Shown piece after piece: positions 1 through 7,738 of a DNA stretch of 64,000 nt (positions within the stretch are counted from its first letter, which is position 1; every line of letters starts with the position of its first letter). The DNA lies in the NCBI GenBank assembly GCA_965276665.1, contig OZ255620.1, positions 3,968,001 through 4,032,000 of the forward strand. The letters are read 5' to 3'. Origin of the DNA: CAWGJC01 sp965276665. Lineage in GTDB: Bacteria > Pseudomonadota > Alphaproteobacteria > Acetobacterales > Acetobacteraceae. The translations under genes and the position numbers were made by a program. A model generated the notes under the pieces. It searched no databases. It was not told the origin of the DNA and saw only the letters and a program-made list of their open reading frames with translations.

Positions 1-1480
1 CCCAGATCATCACCGCGTCCTCGTTCATCTTCTCGTTGAGCCTCTCGAGCAGCGTGTTGCGCTTGCCGACATCGAACTCGGCGTTGATCGCGCTGATCAG
101 CTGCTCGACCTCTGGGTTCTCGTAATGCCCCCAATTGCTGCCGGCCGGCGCCCATTGCGCGCGCTGCACATGGCGGATCAGGGCATAGAAAGGATCCTGC
201 CCCGCCTTGCTCGCGTTGATGCCGGAGATGTCCGGGTTCTTGTCGATCCCGTCGCGTCCCACCTGCCCGAGCGCGTTCCAATCCATCACCTTGAGCGTGA
301 CCTTGAACCCGACCGCCTCGAGCTGGGACTTGATCAGCTCGTTCATCGGCAGCGGCTGCATCTGGCCGGAGCCTGAGGTCGAGATCACGAAGGTGATTGC
401 GCAGGGCAGGCAGTTCGCTTGCTGGAGCAGCGCATGCGCCTGGTCGGGGTCGAAACCGTAGCGGACCGGATGGCCGTAATAGGGCGTGCTCGGCGGAATG
501 GTGGAATAGGCTTCCTCCATCATGCCGTCGAGCAGGTCCTTCACATCCGCGCGGTTGATCGCGAGATTCGCCGCACGACGCACCCGCACATCGGCGAATG
601 GGCCTTTCACGAAGTTGAGCTGATACGCCCAGATATGCGGGTAAATATTGGTGAAGATCTGCATGCCCGCGGATTTCAACCGCGCCACCGCGTCGGGCGG
701 CGGCGCCTCGGCGAAATTCACCTGGCCGGAGAGCAGGGCGGCGACGCGCGTATTCGCCTCGGGCATCGGCAGCAGCACGAGGCGATCCTGCTTCGGCCGC
801 CGCGCGGTATCCCAATACGCCGTATTGGGCACCAGCTCGAGACGCTCATGCGGTGTCATTGAGGAAAACCGATACGGCCCGGTGCCCGATGGATGATCCG
901 CATAAGCGGTCCAGTTGTATTTCAGCTCCTTCGCGCGGCACGGGCTGATCAGCGGAACATAGCTGATCTCATAAGGGAAAAGACTGTCCACCGTCTTGGT
1001 GGTGAACACCACCTGGTGGGCGCCGGCCGCCTCGACATTGGCGACGTTCAGCAGATAGCCGCGTGTCAGCGCGAACTGGAAGCTGTCGAATTGCGGCGCC
1101 TTGTTGTCGGAGACCCGGCCGATATTCCACACCACGTCGGCGGCGGCGAACGGGCAGCCATCATGCCAGGTGGCGTCCTGGCGCAGATCGAACACCCAGC
1201 GCTTGCGATCCTCGGGATCGACATGCCAACCGGTCGCGAGCCCGGGACGGATATCCGAGGCACGATCGCTGCGCGAGAGATCCCAGTTGACCAACGCGTC
1301 ATAGAGGTTGAGCGCGACGAAGCGATATCCCTCGAAACCCTGATCCGGCGTGCCGGTGGTGATCGGAATGTCGCCGGCCGTCATCGCGACGGTCACCGTG
1401 CCTTGCGCCAGCGCCGTATGGGTGGCGGCCGCGACACCGAACGCAGCCGCAAGCCAACCGATCGCCAGACGCAGGCGCAT
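1..1480 (-). CDS. ABC transporter substrate-binding protein, family 5 (peptide/nickel type), C-terminus cut by window edge
   Basis: Periplasmic solute-binding protein of the dipeptide/oligopeptide class, which would deliver ligand to an ABC permease lying outside the window. Translating from the ATG at 1480 gives a clear Sec signal peptide (basic MRLRLA, hydrophobic core, ALA-Q cleavage site near residue 26). The family-5 hallmarks follow: an early 'YDALVNWD' block, 'RPGLATGWHVD', 'W.FDLRQDATWHDG' and the later 'NLAINRADV' helix. About 493 residues are visible and the frame is still open at base 1, so only the extreme C-terminus is missing. It is divergent from nadQ. The ligand cannot be told from sequence. 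Confidence 0.9.
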   Translation of the reverse strand, partial: MRLRLAIGWLAAAFGVAAATHTALAQGTVTVAMTAGDIPITTGTPDQGFEGYRFVALNLYDALVNWDLSRSDRASDIRPGLATGWHVDPEDRKRWVFDLRQDATWHDGCPFAAADVVWNIGRVSDNKAPQFDSFQFALTRGYLLNVANVEAAGAHQVVFTTKTVDSLFPYEISYVPLISPCRAKELKYNWTAYADHPSGTGPYRFSSMTPHERLELVPNTAYWDTARRPKQDRLVLLPMPEANTRVAALLSGQVNFAEAPPPDAVARLKSAGMQIFTNIYPHIWAYQLNFVKGPFADVRVRRAANLAINRADVKDLLDGMMEEAYSTIPPSTPYYGHPVRYGFDPDQAHALLQQANCLPCAITFVISTSGSGQMQPLPMNELIKSQLEAVGFKVTLKVMDWNALGQVGRDGIDKNPDISGINASKAGQDPFYALIRHVQRAQWAPAGSNWGHYENPEVEQLISAINAEFDVGKRNTLLERLNEKMNEDAVMIW

Positions 1481-1551
1481 TCCGAGCCTCGCAATACCGC
1501 TGCGGCGCACAATAGTGATTTCCGCAAGGCAGCATCAAGCAAAATTCTCTT

Positions 1552-1569
1552 GCAATCGTAAATGATTGC
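1552..1569. promoter_or_regulatory. AT-rich inverted repeat between the divergent SBP gene and nadQ
   Basis: GCAATC and GATTGC arms (6 bp) are separated by GTAAAT inside the most AT-rich part of a 185-bp divergent intergenic region. The position suits an operator or promoter element for the binding-protein gene. No regulator can be assigned. The arms are short, so chance is possible. Confidence 0.3.
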
Positions 1570-1665
1570 GGATTGTGCGAACGCTTCACTTCGTGCCCAG
1601 GAATGCAGCATTCGCGATTTCATGCGACACTGGCTCGCAACGCTGATTTTCGATACGCAGGAGCG

Positions 1666-2682
1666 ATGACGACGCGCGCGAGACTTTCCGATCCGGCGAT
1701 GTCGATTGCCGATGCCGTCGCGGTCGAGCTGATCGCCGTGCTGGTGGCGGTGACGGATGGCGAGCCGCGCGTGCTGGCGGTGCGCGATGGCGCGGCGCTT
1801 CCCTCCGGCCCGTTCGAGACCGTGCACCGCTCCCTGCAATCGGGGCTGCGCAGCTGGGTGGAGGCGCAGACGCGGCACCCGCTCGGCTATGTCGAGCAGC
1901 TCTATACCTTCGCCGATCGCGACCGGCGGCGCGACGATGGCGGCCATGCCGTCTCGATCAGCTATCTCGGCCTGACGCGGGAGCGTCCCAGTGACGGCAC
2001 GCGTGAGCGGCCGAGTGCTGGTGCCCGCGAGCGGGCGGCCGGCGGCGCGCACGAGGTCGGGTGGCGCGGCTGGTATGAGTATTTCCCCTGGGAGGATCAT
2101 CGCGCCGGCCGGCCGGCGCTGATCGATCGCGAGATCCTGCCGCGCCTCGATCAGTGGAGCGCCGGACATCGCGACCGGCGCGAGCGGGTGACAATCACCT
2201 TTGGCGCGTGCGGCGGCGCACGTGGCGGCGCGCCCGGCAGCACGACCGGCGACGAGCCGGAAGGATGGAACGAGGAGCTCACCCTGCAGCGCTTCGAATT
2301 GCTGTTTGAAGCCGGGCTCGTCGCCGAAAGCGGCGGCCGCGCCAGCACTCCCGGCCGGGCGATGCTGTCCGATCATCGGCGCATCCTGGCGACCGGAATT
2401 GCCCGGTTGCGGGCCAAGATCAAATACCGGCCGGTGGTGTTCGAGCTGATGCCGCCGGAATTCACCCTGCTGCAATTGCAACGCAGCGTCGAGGCGATCG
2501 CGGGACGCCTGGTCCACAAGCAGAATTTCCGCCGCCTGATCGAGCAGCAGGAACTCGTTGAAGAGACCGGGAAAACCGCCCCCGCGACCGGCGGAAGGCC
2601 GGCCCGGCTGGTGCGCTTCCGCGGCGCCGTGCTCGCCGAGCGCGCGGTTGCGGGAACCAAGCTGCCGCTGTCACGCGGTTGA
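1666..2682 (+). CDS. nadQ: NadQ-like transcriptional regulator of NAD biosynthesis (Nudix-related, COG4111 type)
   Basis: Predicted repressor of de novo NAD synthesis. The 338-residue protein has an N-terminal Nudix-like domain (roughly residues 10-170, with the 'LPSGPF..VHRSL..GLR.WVE.QT.HPLGYVEQLYTFADRDR' pattern) but no intact catalytic Nudix box. A C-terminal winged-helix-like region follows ('YRPVVFELMPPEFTLLQLQRS' and 'QNFRRLIE'). The ATG at 1666 has a GCAGGAG ribosome site 3-9 bases upstream, so it is preferred over an in-frame start at 1573. Residues about 104-130 are a low-complexity insert with three R-E-R units. The gene lies directly upstream of nadA-nadC and two matching palindromes, as expected of an NadQ-type regulator. 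The function is inferred from family and context. Confidence 0.82.
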   Translation: MTTRARLSDPAMSIADAVAVELIAVLVAVTDGEPRVLAVRDGAALPSGPFETVHRSLQSGLRSWVEAQTRHPLGYVEQLYTFADRDRRRDDGGHAVSISYLGLTRERPSDGTRERPSAGARERAAGGAHEVGWRGWYEYFPWEDHRAGRPALIDREILPRLDQWSAGHRDRRERVTITFGACGGARGGAPGSTTGDEPEGWNEELTLQRFELLFEAGLVAESGGRASTPGRAMLSDHRRILATGIARLRAKIKYRPVVFELMPPEFTLLQLQRSVEAIAGRLVHKQNFRRLIEQQELVEETGKTAPATGGRPARLVRFRGAVLAERAVAGTKLPLSRG

Positions 2683-2737
2683 CATCGCTTATGCTCAACC
2701 CCAGCATATGGGCGGTAATACTCAAATGGAGTATATC
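2679..2737 (+). promoter_or_regulatory. nadA promoter with two matching palindromic operators
   Basis: A consensus -35 box TTGACA (2679-2684) overlaps the nadQ stop codon. Two 22-bp imperfect palindromes follow at 2689-2710 (arms TATGCT/AGCATA) and 2716-2737 (arms ATACTC/GAGTAT). They share the pattern ATRCTCAA-N4-AGYATAT, and the R/Y difference is compensated in both arms. The first lies where RNA polymerase would sit between -35 and -10. The second covers the nadA ribosome site GGAG (2728-2731). The arrangement fits repression by NadQ, whose own site I did not verify against a reference motif. Confidence 0.7.
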
Positions 2738-2740
2738 GCG

Positions 2741-3703
2741 ATGCTGCATGCTCCCGCGCTTTACGAGCGGGTCCGCCACGTCATTCCGCCGATGGAGTGG
2801 CCGGTCTTCGCCGATGATGTCGAGGCCATTCTCGCGCTGAAACGCGAACGGCATGCGGTGATCCTCGCGCATAACTACCAGACGCCGGAGATCTTCCACT
2901 GCGTCGCCGATATCGTGGGCGACAGCCTGGCGCTGGCGCGCAAGGCGATGGAGGTGGAGGCGGATGTCATCGTGCTCGCCGGCGTGCATTTCATGGCGGA
3001 GACGGCGAAGCTGCTGAACCCATCGAAGACGGTGCTGATCCCCGATCTCGCGGCCGGCTGCTCGCTCGCGGAATCGATCACCGCGGCGGATGTCCGGCTG
3101 ATGCGCGCGCGCCATCCGGGCGTGCCGATCGTCACCTATGTCAACACCTCGGCGGCGGTGAAGGCGGAATCGGATATCTGCTGCACCTCGGGCAATGCGC
3201 GGGCGGTGGTTGAATCGCTCGGCACCGACACGGTGATCATGCTGCCCGACGAGTATCTCGCGCGGAACGTCGCCGCCGAGACCGCGGTGCGCATCATCTC
3301 CTGGGCCGGGCATTGCGAGGTGCATGAGCGCTTCACCGCGGCGGAGGTGCGCAGCCTGCGCGAGCAGCATCCGGGCTTGATCGTGCTCGCGCACCCCGAA
3401 TGCCCGCCCGAGGTAGTGGCGGAGGCGGATTTCGCCGGCTCGACCGCGGCGATGCAGGATTACGTGGAGACCAGGCGGCCGCCCCGCGTGGTGCTGCTGA
3501 CGGAATGCTCGATGAGCGACAATATCGCCGCCTCGCATCCCGAGCTCGAGATGATCCGCCCGTGCAATCTCTGCCCGCACATGAAGCGCATCACGCTCGG
3601 CAATATCCGCAGCGCGCTCGAGGAGATGCGCCACGAGGTGACGATCGACCCGGCGGTCGCCGGCCGGGCGCGCCAGGCCGTAGAGAGGATGCTCGCCGTA
3701 TGA
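2741..3703 (+). CDS. nadA: quinolinate synthase NadA
   Basis: Condenses iminoaspartate with dihydroxyacetone phosphate to make quinolinate, the second step of de novo NAD synthesis, using an oxygen-sensitive [4Fe-4S] cluster. The 320-residue protein has the NadA signature 'ILAHNYQ' (41-47), the 'AGVHFMAETAKLL' block, Cys107 in 'DLAAGCSLA', Cys192 in 'GHCEVHERF' and the C-terminal CNLCPHMK (275-282), which supply the candidate cluster ligands. The ATG at 2741 is chosen because GGAG lies 9 bases upstream. In-frame ATGs at 2708 and 2726 lie within or before the operator. The stop overlaps the nadC start (ATGA). Confidence 0.97.
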   Translation: MLHAPALYERVRHVIPPMEWPVFADDVEAILALKRERHAVILAHNYQTPEIFHCVADIVGDSLALARKAMEVEADVIVLAGVHFMAETAKLLNPSKTVLIPDLAAGCSLAESITAADVRLMRARHPGVPIVTYVNTSAAVKAESDICCTSGNARAVVESLGTDTVIMLPDEYLARNVAAETAVRIISWAGHCEVHERFTAAEVRSLREQHPGLIVLAHPECPPEVVAEADFAGSTAAMQDYVETRRPPRVVLLTECSMSDNIAASHPELEMIRPCNLCPHMKRITLGNIRSALEEMRHEVTIDPAVAGRARQAVERMLAV

Positions 3704-4599
3704 ACGACGCGAATGACAGCGCCATAAGCGCCGACGCGGGCACCGAGGCAGGCGCGTTCCGGCTCCCGGAGATCATGATCGAGGCGGTCGTGCGCGCCGC
3801 CCTGCTCGAGGATCTCGGCCGCGCCGGGGACATCACCTCGGACGCGATCGTGCCGGCGGGCCTGCAGGCGCGGACGGCGCTCGTCGCGCGCCAGGCCGGC
3901 GTGGTCGCCGGCATCGATCTCGCGGCGCTGGCCTTCCGCCTGCTCGATCCGGCGATCCGTGTCGCGATCGCGCGGCCGGATGGCAGCCGGATCGCGCCCG
4001 GCGATCTGATCGCGACGATTAGCGGCCCGGCGCGCGCGATGCTGACGGCGGAGCGCACGGCGCTCAACTTCCTCTGCCACATGAGCGGCATCGCGAGCGC
4101 CACCGCGCGCGTGGTCGACGCGGTGCGCGGCCACAAGGCGCATATCGTCTGCACGCGCAAGACGATGCCGGGGCTGCGCGCCATCCAGAAATACGCGCTC
4201 CGCGTCGGCGGCGGCAGCAATCACCGCTTCGGTCTCGACGACGCGGTGCTGATCAAGGACAACCACGTGGCGCTGGCCGGCGGCATCACCGAGGCGGTGC
4301 GGCGGGCGCGCCGGGGTGCCGGGCATCTCGTCAAGATCGAACTCGAGGTGGACACGCTCGCGCAACTCGAGGAAGGGTTGCGGGTCGGGGTGGATGCGGT
4401 GCTGCTCGACAACATGGCGCCCCCGCAATTGCGCGAGGGCGTGGCGATGGTGAACGGCGCGGCGCTCACCGAGGCGTCCGGCCGCGTCACGCCGGCGACG
4501 GCGCCCGAGATCGCGTCGACCGGCGTCGACCTCATCTCGATCGGCTGGCTGACCCACAGCGTTGCGATCCTCGATATCGGGCTCGACTACCTGGATTGA
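3700..4599 (+). CDS. nadC: nicotinate-nucleotide pyrophosphorylase (carboxylating) NadC
   Basis: Quinolinate phosphoribosyltransferase. It converts quinolinate and PRPP to nicotinate mononucleotide and CO2. The 299-residue protein is of normal length for the family and shows its blocks: 'LLEDLGRAGDITS' near the N-terminus, 'ERTALNFLCHMSGIA', the arginine/lysine-rich substrate loop 'CTRKTMPGLR', 'KYALRVGGGSNHRFGL', 'LIKDNH', and the barrel end 'TGVDLISIGWLTHS'. The start codon overlaps the nadA stop by four bases, implying translational coupling and a nadA-nadC operon under the NadQ-type operator. nadB, often found between these two genes, is absent here. Confidence 0.97.
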   Translation: MNDANDSAISADAGTEAGAFRLPEIMIEAVVRAALLEDLGRAGDITSDAIVPAGLQARTALVARQAGVVAGIDLAALAFRLLDPAIRVAIARPDGSRIAPGDLIATISGPARAMLTAERTALNFLCHMSGIASATARVVDAVRGHKAHIVCTRKTMPGLRAIQKYALRVGGGSNHRFGLDDAVLIKDNHVALAGGITEAVRRARRGAGHLVKIELEVDTLAQLEEGLRVGVDAVLLDNMAPPQLREGVAMVNGAALTEASGRVTPATAPEIASTGVDLISIGWLTHSVAILDIGLDYLD

Positions 4600-4611
4600 T
4601 GGCTGGGACTG

Positions 4612-4692
4612 ATGGAGAAGCCGGTGATCGGCGTGATCCATCTGCGGCCATTGCCGGGCGCGTCGCACTATGCGGGGAGGATGTGTGCATGA
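4612..4692 (+). pseudogene. truncated N-terminal fragment of a BtpA-family gene
   Basis: A 26-residue reading frame starts MEKPVIGVIHLRPLPG and ends at a TGA. It matches the N-terminal signature of the BtpA gene that follows (VVIGVIHSHPLPG, residues about 25-37), and it lies exactly in frame with that gene (111 bases between the two ATGs). The similarity is clear at protein level but the DNA is diverged. It therefore looks like the remnant of a second, related copy rather than a recent duplication. No ribosome site is obvious. Confidence 0.6.
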
Positions 4693-4722
4693 TCTACAAA
4701 GCGGGCGTGTGAAGGAGCCAAG

Positions 4723-5574
4723 ATGACCGGCGCGAAGCCCGTATTTCGAAAGAAACCCAACGCGATCGAGGCGATCTTCGGCCGGCGCAAGGTGGTGATC
4801 GGCGTCATCCACTCGCATCCGCTGCCGGGTTCCCCCGATTACGACGGTGCGCCGATGCAGGCGATCACCGATTTCGCGCTCGCCGAGGCGGAGCGCTACC
4901 GCGCCGGCGGTGTCGACGGGCTGATCGTCGAGAACCACGGCGACATCCCGTTCGCCAAGCCCGAACGCCTGGGTCCGGAAACCGCGGCTTGCATGGCAGT
5001 GATGACGGAGGCGGTGCGGCGAACGAGCGGGCTGCCGGTCGGCGTCAACGTGCTCGCGAACGGCGCGATCCAGGCGATCGCCGTCGCCAAGGCCGCCGGC
5101 GCGGCGTTCGTCCGCGTCAACCAATGGGCGAATGCCTATGTCGCCAACGAGGGGTTCATCGAAGGGCCGGCGGGCGAGGCGGCGCGCTACCGCGCCTGGC
5201 TGCGCGGACGCGACATCCGCATCTTCGCCGACGTGCATGTGAAACACGGCGCGCACGCGATCACCGCCGATCGCGAGATCGGCGAGCTCGCGCGCGACAA
5301 CGAGTTCTTCGACGCCGATGTCGCCATCGCCACCGGCCAGCGCACCGGCGACGGCGCGACCGGCGCGGAGCTGCGCACCATCGCGGCCGGCACCGCACTT
5401 CCCGTCGTGGTGGGATCCGGCGTCTCGCCCGACAATATCGCGGATATCTTCGCGGTGGCGGACGGCGTGATCGTCGCGAGTTGGCTGAAGCAGAACGGTG
5501 TGTGGTGGAACCCGGTCGATCCGGACCGGCTGCGGTTCTTCATGCAGCGGGTGTCAGACATCCGCGCCGGATGA
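4723..5574 (+). CDS. BtpA/SgcQ family TIM-barrel protein
   Basis: Member of the BtpA family, named after a cyanobacterial photosystem I biogenesis factor. Bacterial members such as SgcQ lie among sugar genes and their reaction is unknown. The 283-residue protein has 'VIGVIHSHPLPGSPDYDG', 'DGLIVENHGDIPF', 'VGVNVLANGA', 'FVRVNQWANAYVANEG' and 'ADVHVKHGAH', the conserved strand ends of the family barrel. It starts at an ATG preceded by AAGGAG. It overlaps the PfkB kinase gene by four bases, so the pair probably works on one phosphorylated sugar or nucleoside-derived substrate. That role is inference. Confidence 0.9.
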   Translation: MTGAKPVFRKKPNAIEAIFGRRKVVIGVIHSHPLPGSPDYDGAPMQAITDFALAEAERYRAGGVDGLIVENHGDIPFAKPERLGPETAACMAVMTEAVRRTSGLPVGVNVLANGAIQAIAVAKAAGAAFVRVNQWANAYVANEGFIEGPAGEAARYRAWLRGRDIRIFADVHVKHGAHAITADREIGELARDNEFFDADVAIATGQRTGDGATGAELRTIAAGTALPVVVGSGVSPDNIADIFAVADGVIVASWLKQNGVWWNPVDPDRLRFFMQRVSDIRAG

Positions 5575-6431
5575 GCCGCGTCTTCGTGCTCGGCAATGCC
5601 GGGCTCGACCGCATCCTGCGTGTGCCGCGCCTGCCGAACCCGGGGGAAACGCTGGTCGGCACGGAGGGCGGCACGGCGCCGGGCGGCAAGGGGCTCAACC
5701 AGGCGGTCGTCGCGGCCCGCGCCGGCGCTGCGGTGCATTTCTGCGCGCCGCTCGGCGAAGATGCAGCGGCGGACACGATCCTTGCAGCCCTGCAGGCCGA
5801 AAGCCTGGCCGCGCTGACGCTCCCGCGCACCGGGGCCACCACCGATGTCTCCCTGCTGATGGTGCTGCCCGATGGCGAGAACGCCATCGTCAGCTTGGGC
5901 GCCCGCGCGGCGGGCCTCACCGCCGCGCAGGCCACCGCCTTCGTCGCGGAAACCGCGCCCGGCGACTGGCTGCTGATGCAAGGCAATCTCACCGCAGAGG
6001 CGACCGCCGCCGCCATCGCCACAGCTAAGGCGCGCGGCGCCCGGGTGATGCTCAACCCGGCCCCGCTCTGGTGGGACGCCACGCACCTGCTCGGCGTCTG
6101 CGACATCATCGTCGCCAATCGCGGCGAAGCCGCAACCCTCGCCGGCGACGCCGCCGCCCTGCATCGCGCCGGCGCCCACCTCGCCATCGTCACGCTCGGC
6201 GCGGAAGGCTGTGTCGCTGCGGATATGGACGGCGTGCGGCATCATCCCGTGGCCGCGGTGCCGGCTCTCGACAGCACCGGCTGCGGCGACACGTTCTGCG
6301 GCGTGCTCGCCGCCTCGCTCACCGCAGGGCTGCCGGTCGCGGCGGCGATCTCCCGCGCGCAAGCGGCGGCGTCCCTCTGCGCCGGGCGGGCTGGGGCGTT
6401 CGCGGCGTTGCCGGTGCGGGAGGAGGTTTGA
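5571..6431 (+). CDS. PfkB family carbohydrate kinase (ribokinase-like)
   Basis: ATP-dependent kinase of the ribokinase superfamily, 286 residues. Visible signatures are the N-terminal 'GGTAPGGKGLNQAVVAARAGA' region (PfkB signature 1), the 'NRGEAATL' and 'VTLGAEG' strands, and the catalytic anion-hole motif DSTGCGDTFCG (PfkB signature 2, with the GxGD aspartate base). The start overlaps the BtpA stop (ATGA). The substrate is probably a sugar or nucleoside linked to the BtpA partner. It is shorter than typical ribokinases (about 305 residues) but all catalytic blocks are present. Confidence 0.92.
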   Translation: MSRVFVLGNAGLDRILRVPRLPNPGETLVGTEGGTAPGGKGLNQAVVAARAGAAVHFCAPLGEDAAADTILAALQAESLAALTLPRTGATTDVSLLMVLPDGENAIVSLGARAAGLTAAQATAFVAETAPGDWLLMQGNLTAEATAAAIATAKARGARVMLNPAPLWWDATHLLGVCDIIVANRGEAATLAGDAAALHRAGAHLAIVTLGAEGCVAADMDGVRHHPVAAVPALDSTGCGDTFCGVLAASLTAGLPVAAAISRAQAAASLCAGRAGAFAALPVREEV

Positions 6432-6496
6432 GGGAAGGCCAGGCAGGTCAGGCCAGGGGCTCTGCCCCTGGACCCCGCTAAGGGCAGTCGCCCTTA

Positions 6497-7536
6497 GAAC
6501 GGGACTCGTTCACATGGAACCATAGCCGGAGTTGGCGAGGTAGTTGGCGCACTTGGTGGGGCTGAAGAGATCGAGCAGTTCGCCGACCCGTCGCCAGGTG
6601 GCCTCGACGCTGCGGGGCTGGGCTTTTCGCATGAGGTGCTTGAGCTTTGCGAAGACCTGCTCGATCGGGTTCAGGTCGGGGCTGTAGGGCGGCAGGAAGA
6701 TGAGGTGCGCGCCTCTGGCTCTGATGGCGGCCCGCGCGGCCTTGCCCTTGTGGCTGCCCAGGTTGTCCATGACGACGACGTCGCCTGGTGACAGAGTCGG
6801 GGCGAGCTGGGTCTCGACATAGAGCAGGAACATCTCGCCGTTGATGGGTCCGTCGATGACGAAGGGCGCGTCGATGCGGTCGTGGCGCAGAGCGGCGATG
6901 AAGGTGAGGGTCTTCCAGTGGCCGTAGGGCGCATGGCCCTTCAGGCGCTTGCCTCGAGGTCCCCAGCCGCGCAGAGGCGCCATGTTGGTCTTGACCCACG
7001 TCTCGTCGATGAACACCAGGCGCGAGGGTGCGATCCGGCTCTGGTAAGCCTTCCACCGCGCGCGCCGGCGGGCCACGTCAGGCCGCGTCTGCTCCTCCGG
7101 CAGCAGGGTTTTTTTTGAAGCTGAGCCCTTCGGCGTGCAGGAACACCCACCGCCCGGGGCTGGGTCTTGATCCCCCGGTCCGCCAACTCGGCCGTCAGCC
7201 CTCTCAAGGTGACCGGGCCGGCGGCCACCCGCCGGCGAAGCCACTCGGCGCATTCGCCCGATAGCGTTCGCGGCTTGCGGCCGCCGATCTTGTCCGGCTT
7301 CAACGAGCCCGTCTCCCGCTGGCGACGCACCCACTTGGAGACGCACGACGGGCTGATCCGCAGCGCCGCCGCGATCTCGCGATGCGTCTCGCCCGCCGCC
7401 TTCCGCGCCAGCGCCCGAGATCGAAAATCCACCGAATAGGGAGCCGTCATCCACGCTGGCCTCCGCTCCAGCATGGAGGGTGAATCAGACATCCCCCGAT
7501 TCGGGAATCCCGATTCCGTCAAATCGCGTCATGCTC
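6497..7536 (-). mobile_element. IS630-family insertion sequence, 1040 bp
   Basis: The boundaries are inferred from TA dinucleotides at 6495-6496 and 7537-7538, the duplicated target expected for IS630/Tc1-mariner elements, and from imperfect terminal inverted repeats (GAACGGGACTCGTTCAC on the left, GAGCATGACGCGATTTGAC on the right when reversed). The only gene inside is the frameshifted transposase. Joining the flanks at a single TA restores the left arm of the surrounding inverted repeat, which supports these exact ends. Confidence 0.75.
6510..7450 (-). pseudogene. IS630-family DDE transposase, frame broken at two places
   Basis: The N-terminal part (from the ATG at 7450) carries the helix-turn-helix region 'REIAAALRISPSCVSKWV'. 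The C-terminal part holds the complete DDE catalytic triad: 'VFIDETWVKTNM', 'VVMDNLGSHKG' and 'PYSPDLNPIEQVFAKLKH'. The two parts are in different frames. The connecting segment 'WVFLHAEGLSFKK' sits in the third frame, so there is one shift near 7150 and another at a run of eight T (7109-7116, A8 on the coding strand). The A8 run could be a slippery site, but two breaks make a decayed gene more likely. Confidence 0.8.
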
Positions 7537-7738
7537 TAGAACCCGGTTGGCGCGTTGCGCCGGATATTGGTGAGGCCGGATGTTTGATGCGCTTCGCGCG
7601 AAGCGCAATCCGCAGCGCGGGACAGCTCAACCGCCGAACGCTTCCGGATGTCGATGGCGCTCCGCGCGAAGCGCCATCCGGGTTCTAAGGGCGATTGCCC
7701 TTAGCGGGGTCCAGGGGCAGAGCCCCTGGCCTTAACCC

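Larger units (their letters stand above)
6450..7733. repeat. Family C inverted-repeat element (copy C1), interrupted by an IS630-type insertion
   Basis: The two ends are near-perfect inverted copies of about 50 bp: GGCCAGGGGCTCTGCCCCTG, ACCCCGCTAAGGGC, then GCCCTTAGAACCC. Without the insertion the element would be about 242 bp. Each arm itself contains a small hairpin (CCAGGGGC-TCT-GCCCCTGG). The element fills the convergent gap between the PfkB kinase and mnmA. The insertion lies at a TA in the left arm. A second copy is at 55232-55416 and a minimal hairpin form at 32990-33016. It has no coding capacity of its own. Confidence 0.75.

Noticed and set aside
1393..2517. Long minus-strand frame opposite the NadQ-like gene
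   Set aside because: It has no recognisable domain, is arginine/alanine-rich and overlaps two genes with clear families on the other frames. High-GC mirror frames are expected here.
2690..2708. Generic IscR or Fur-type box upstream of nadA
   Set aside because: The symmetry and duplicated pattern do not match those operators, and the adjacent NadQ-like gene gives a better explanation.
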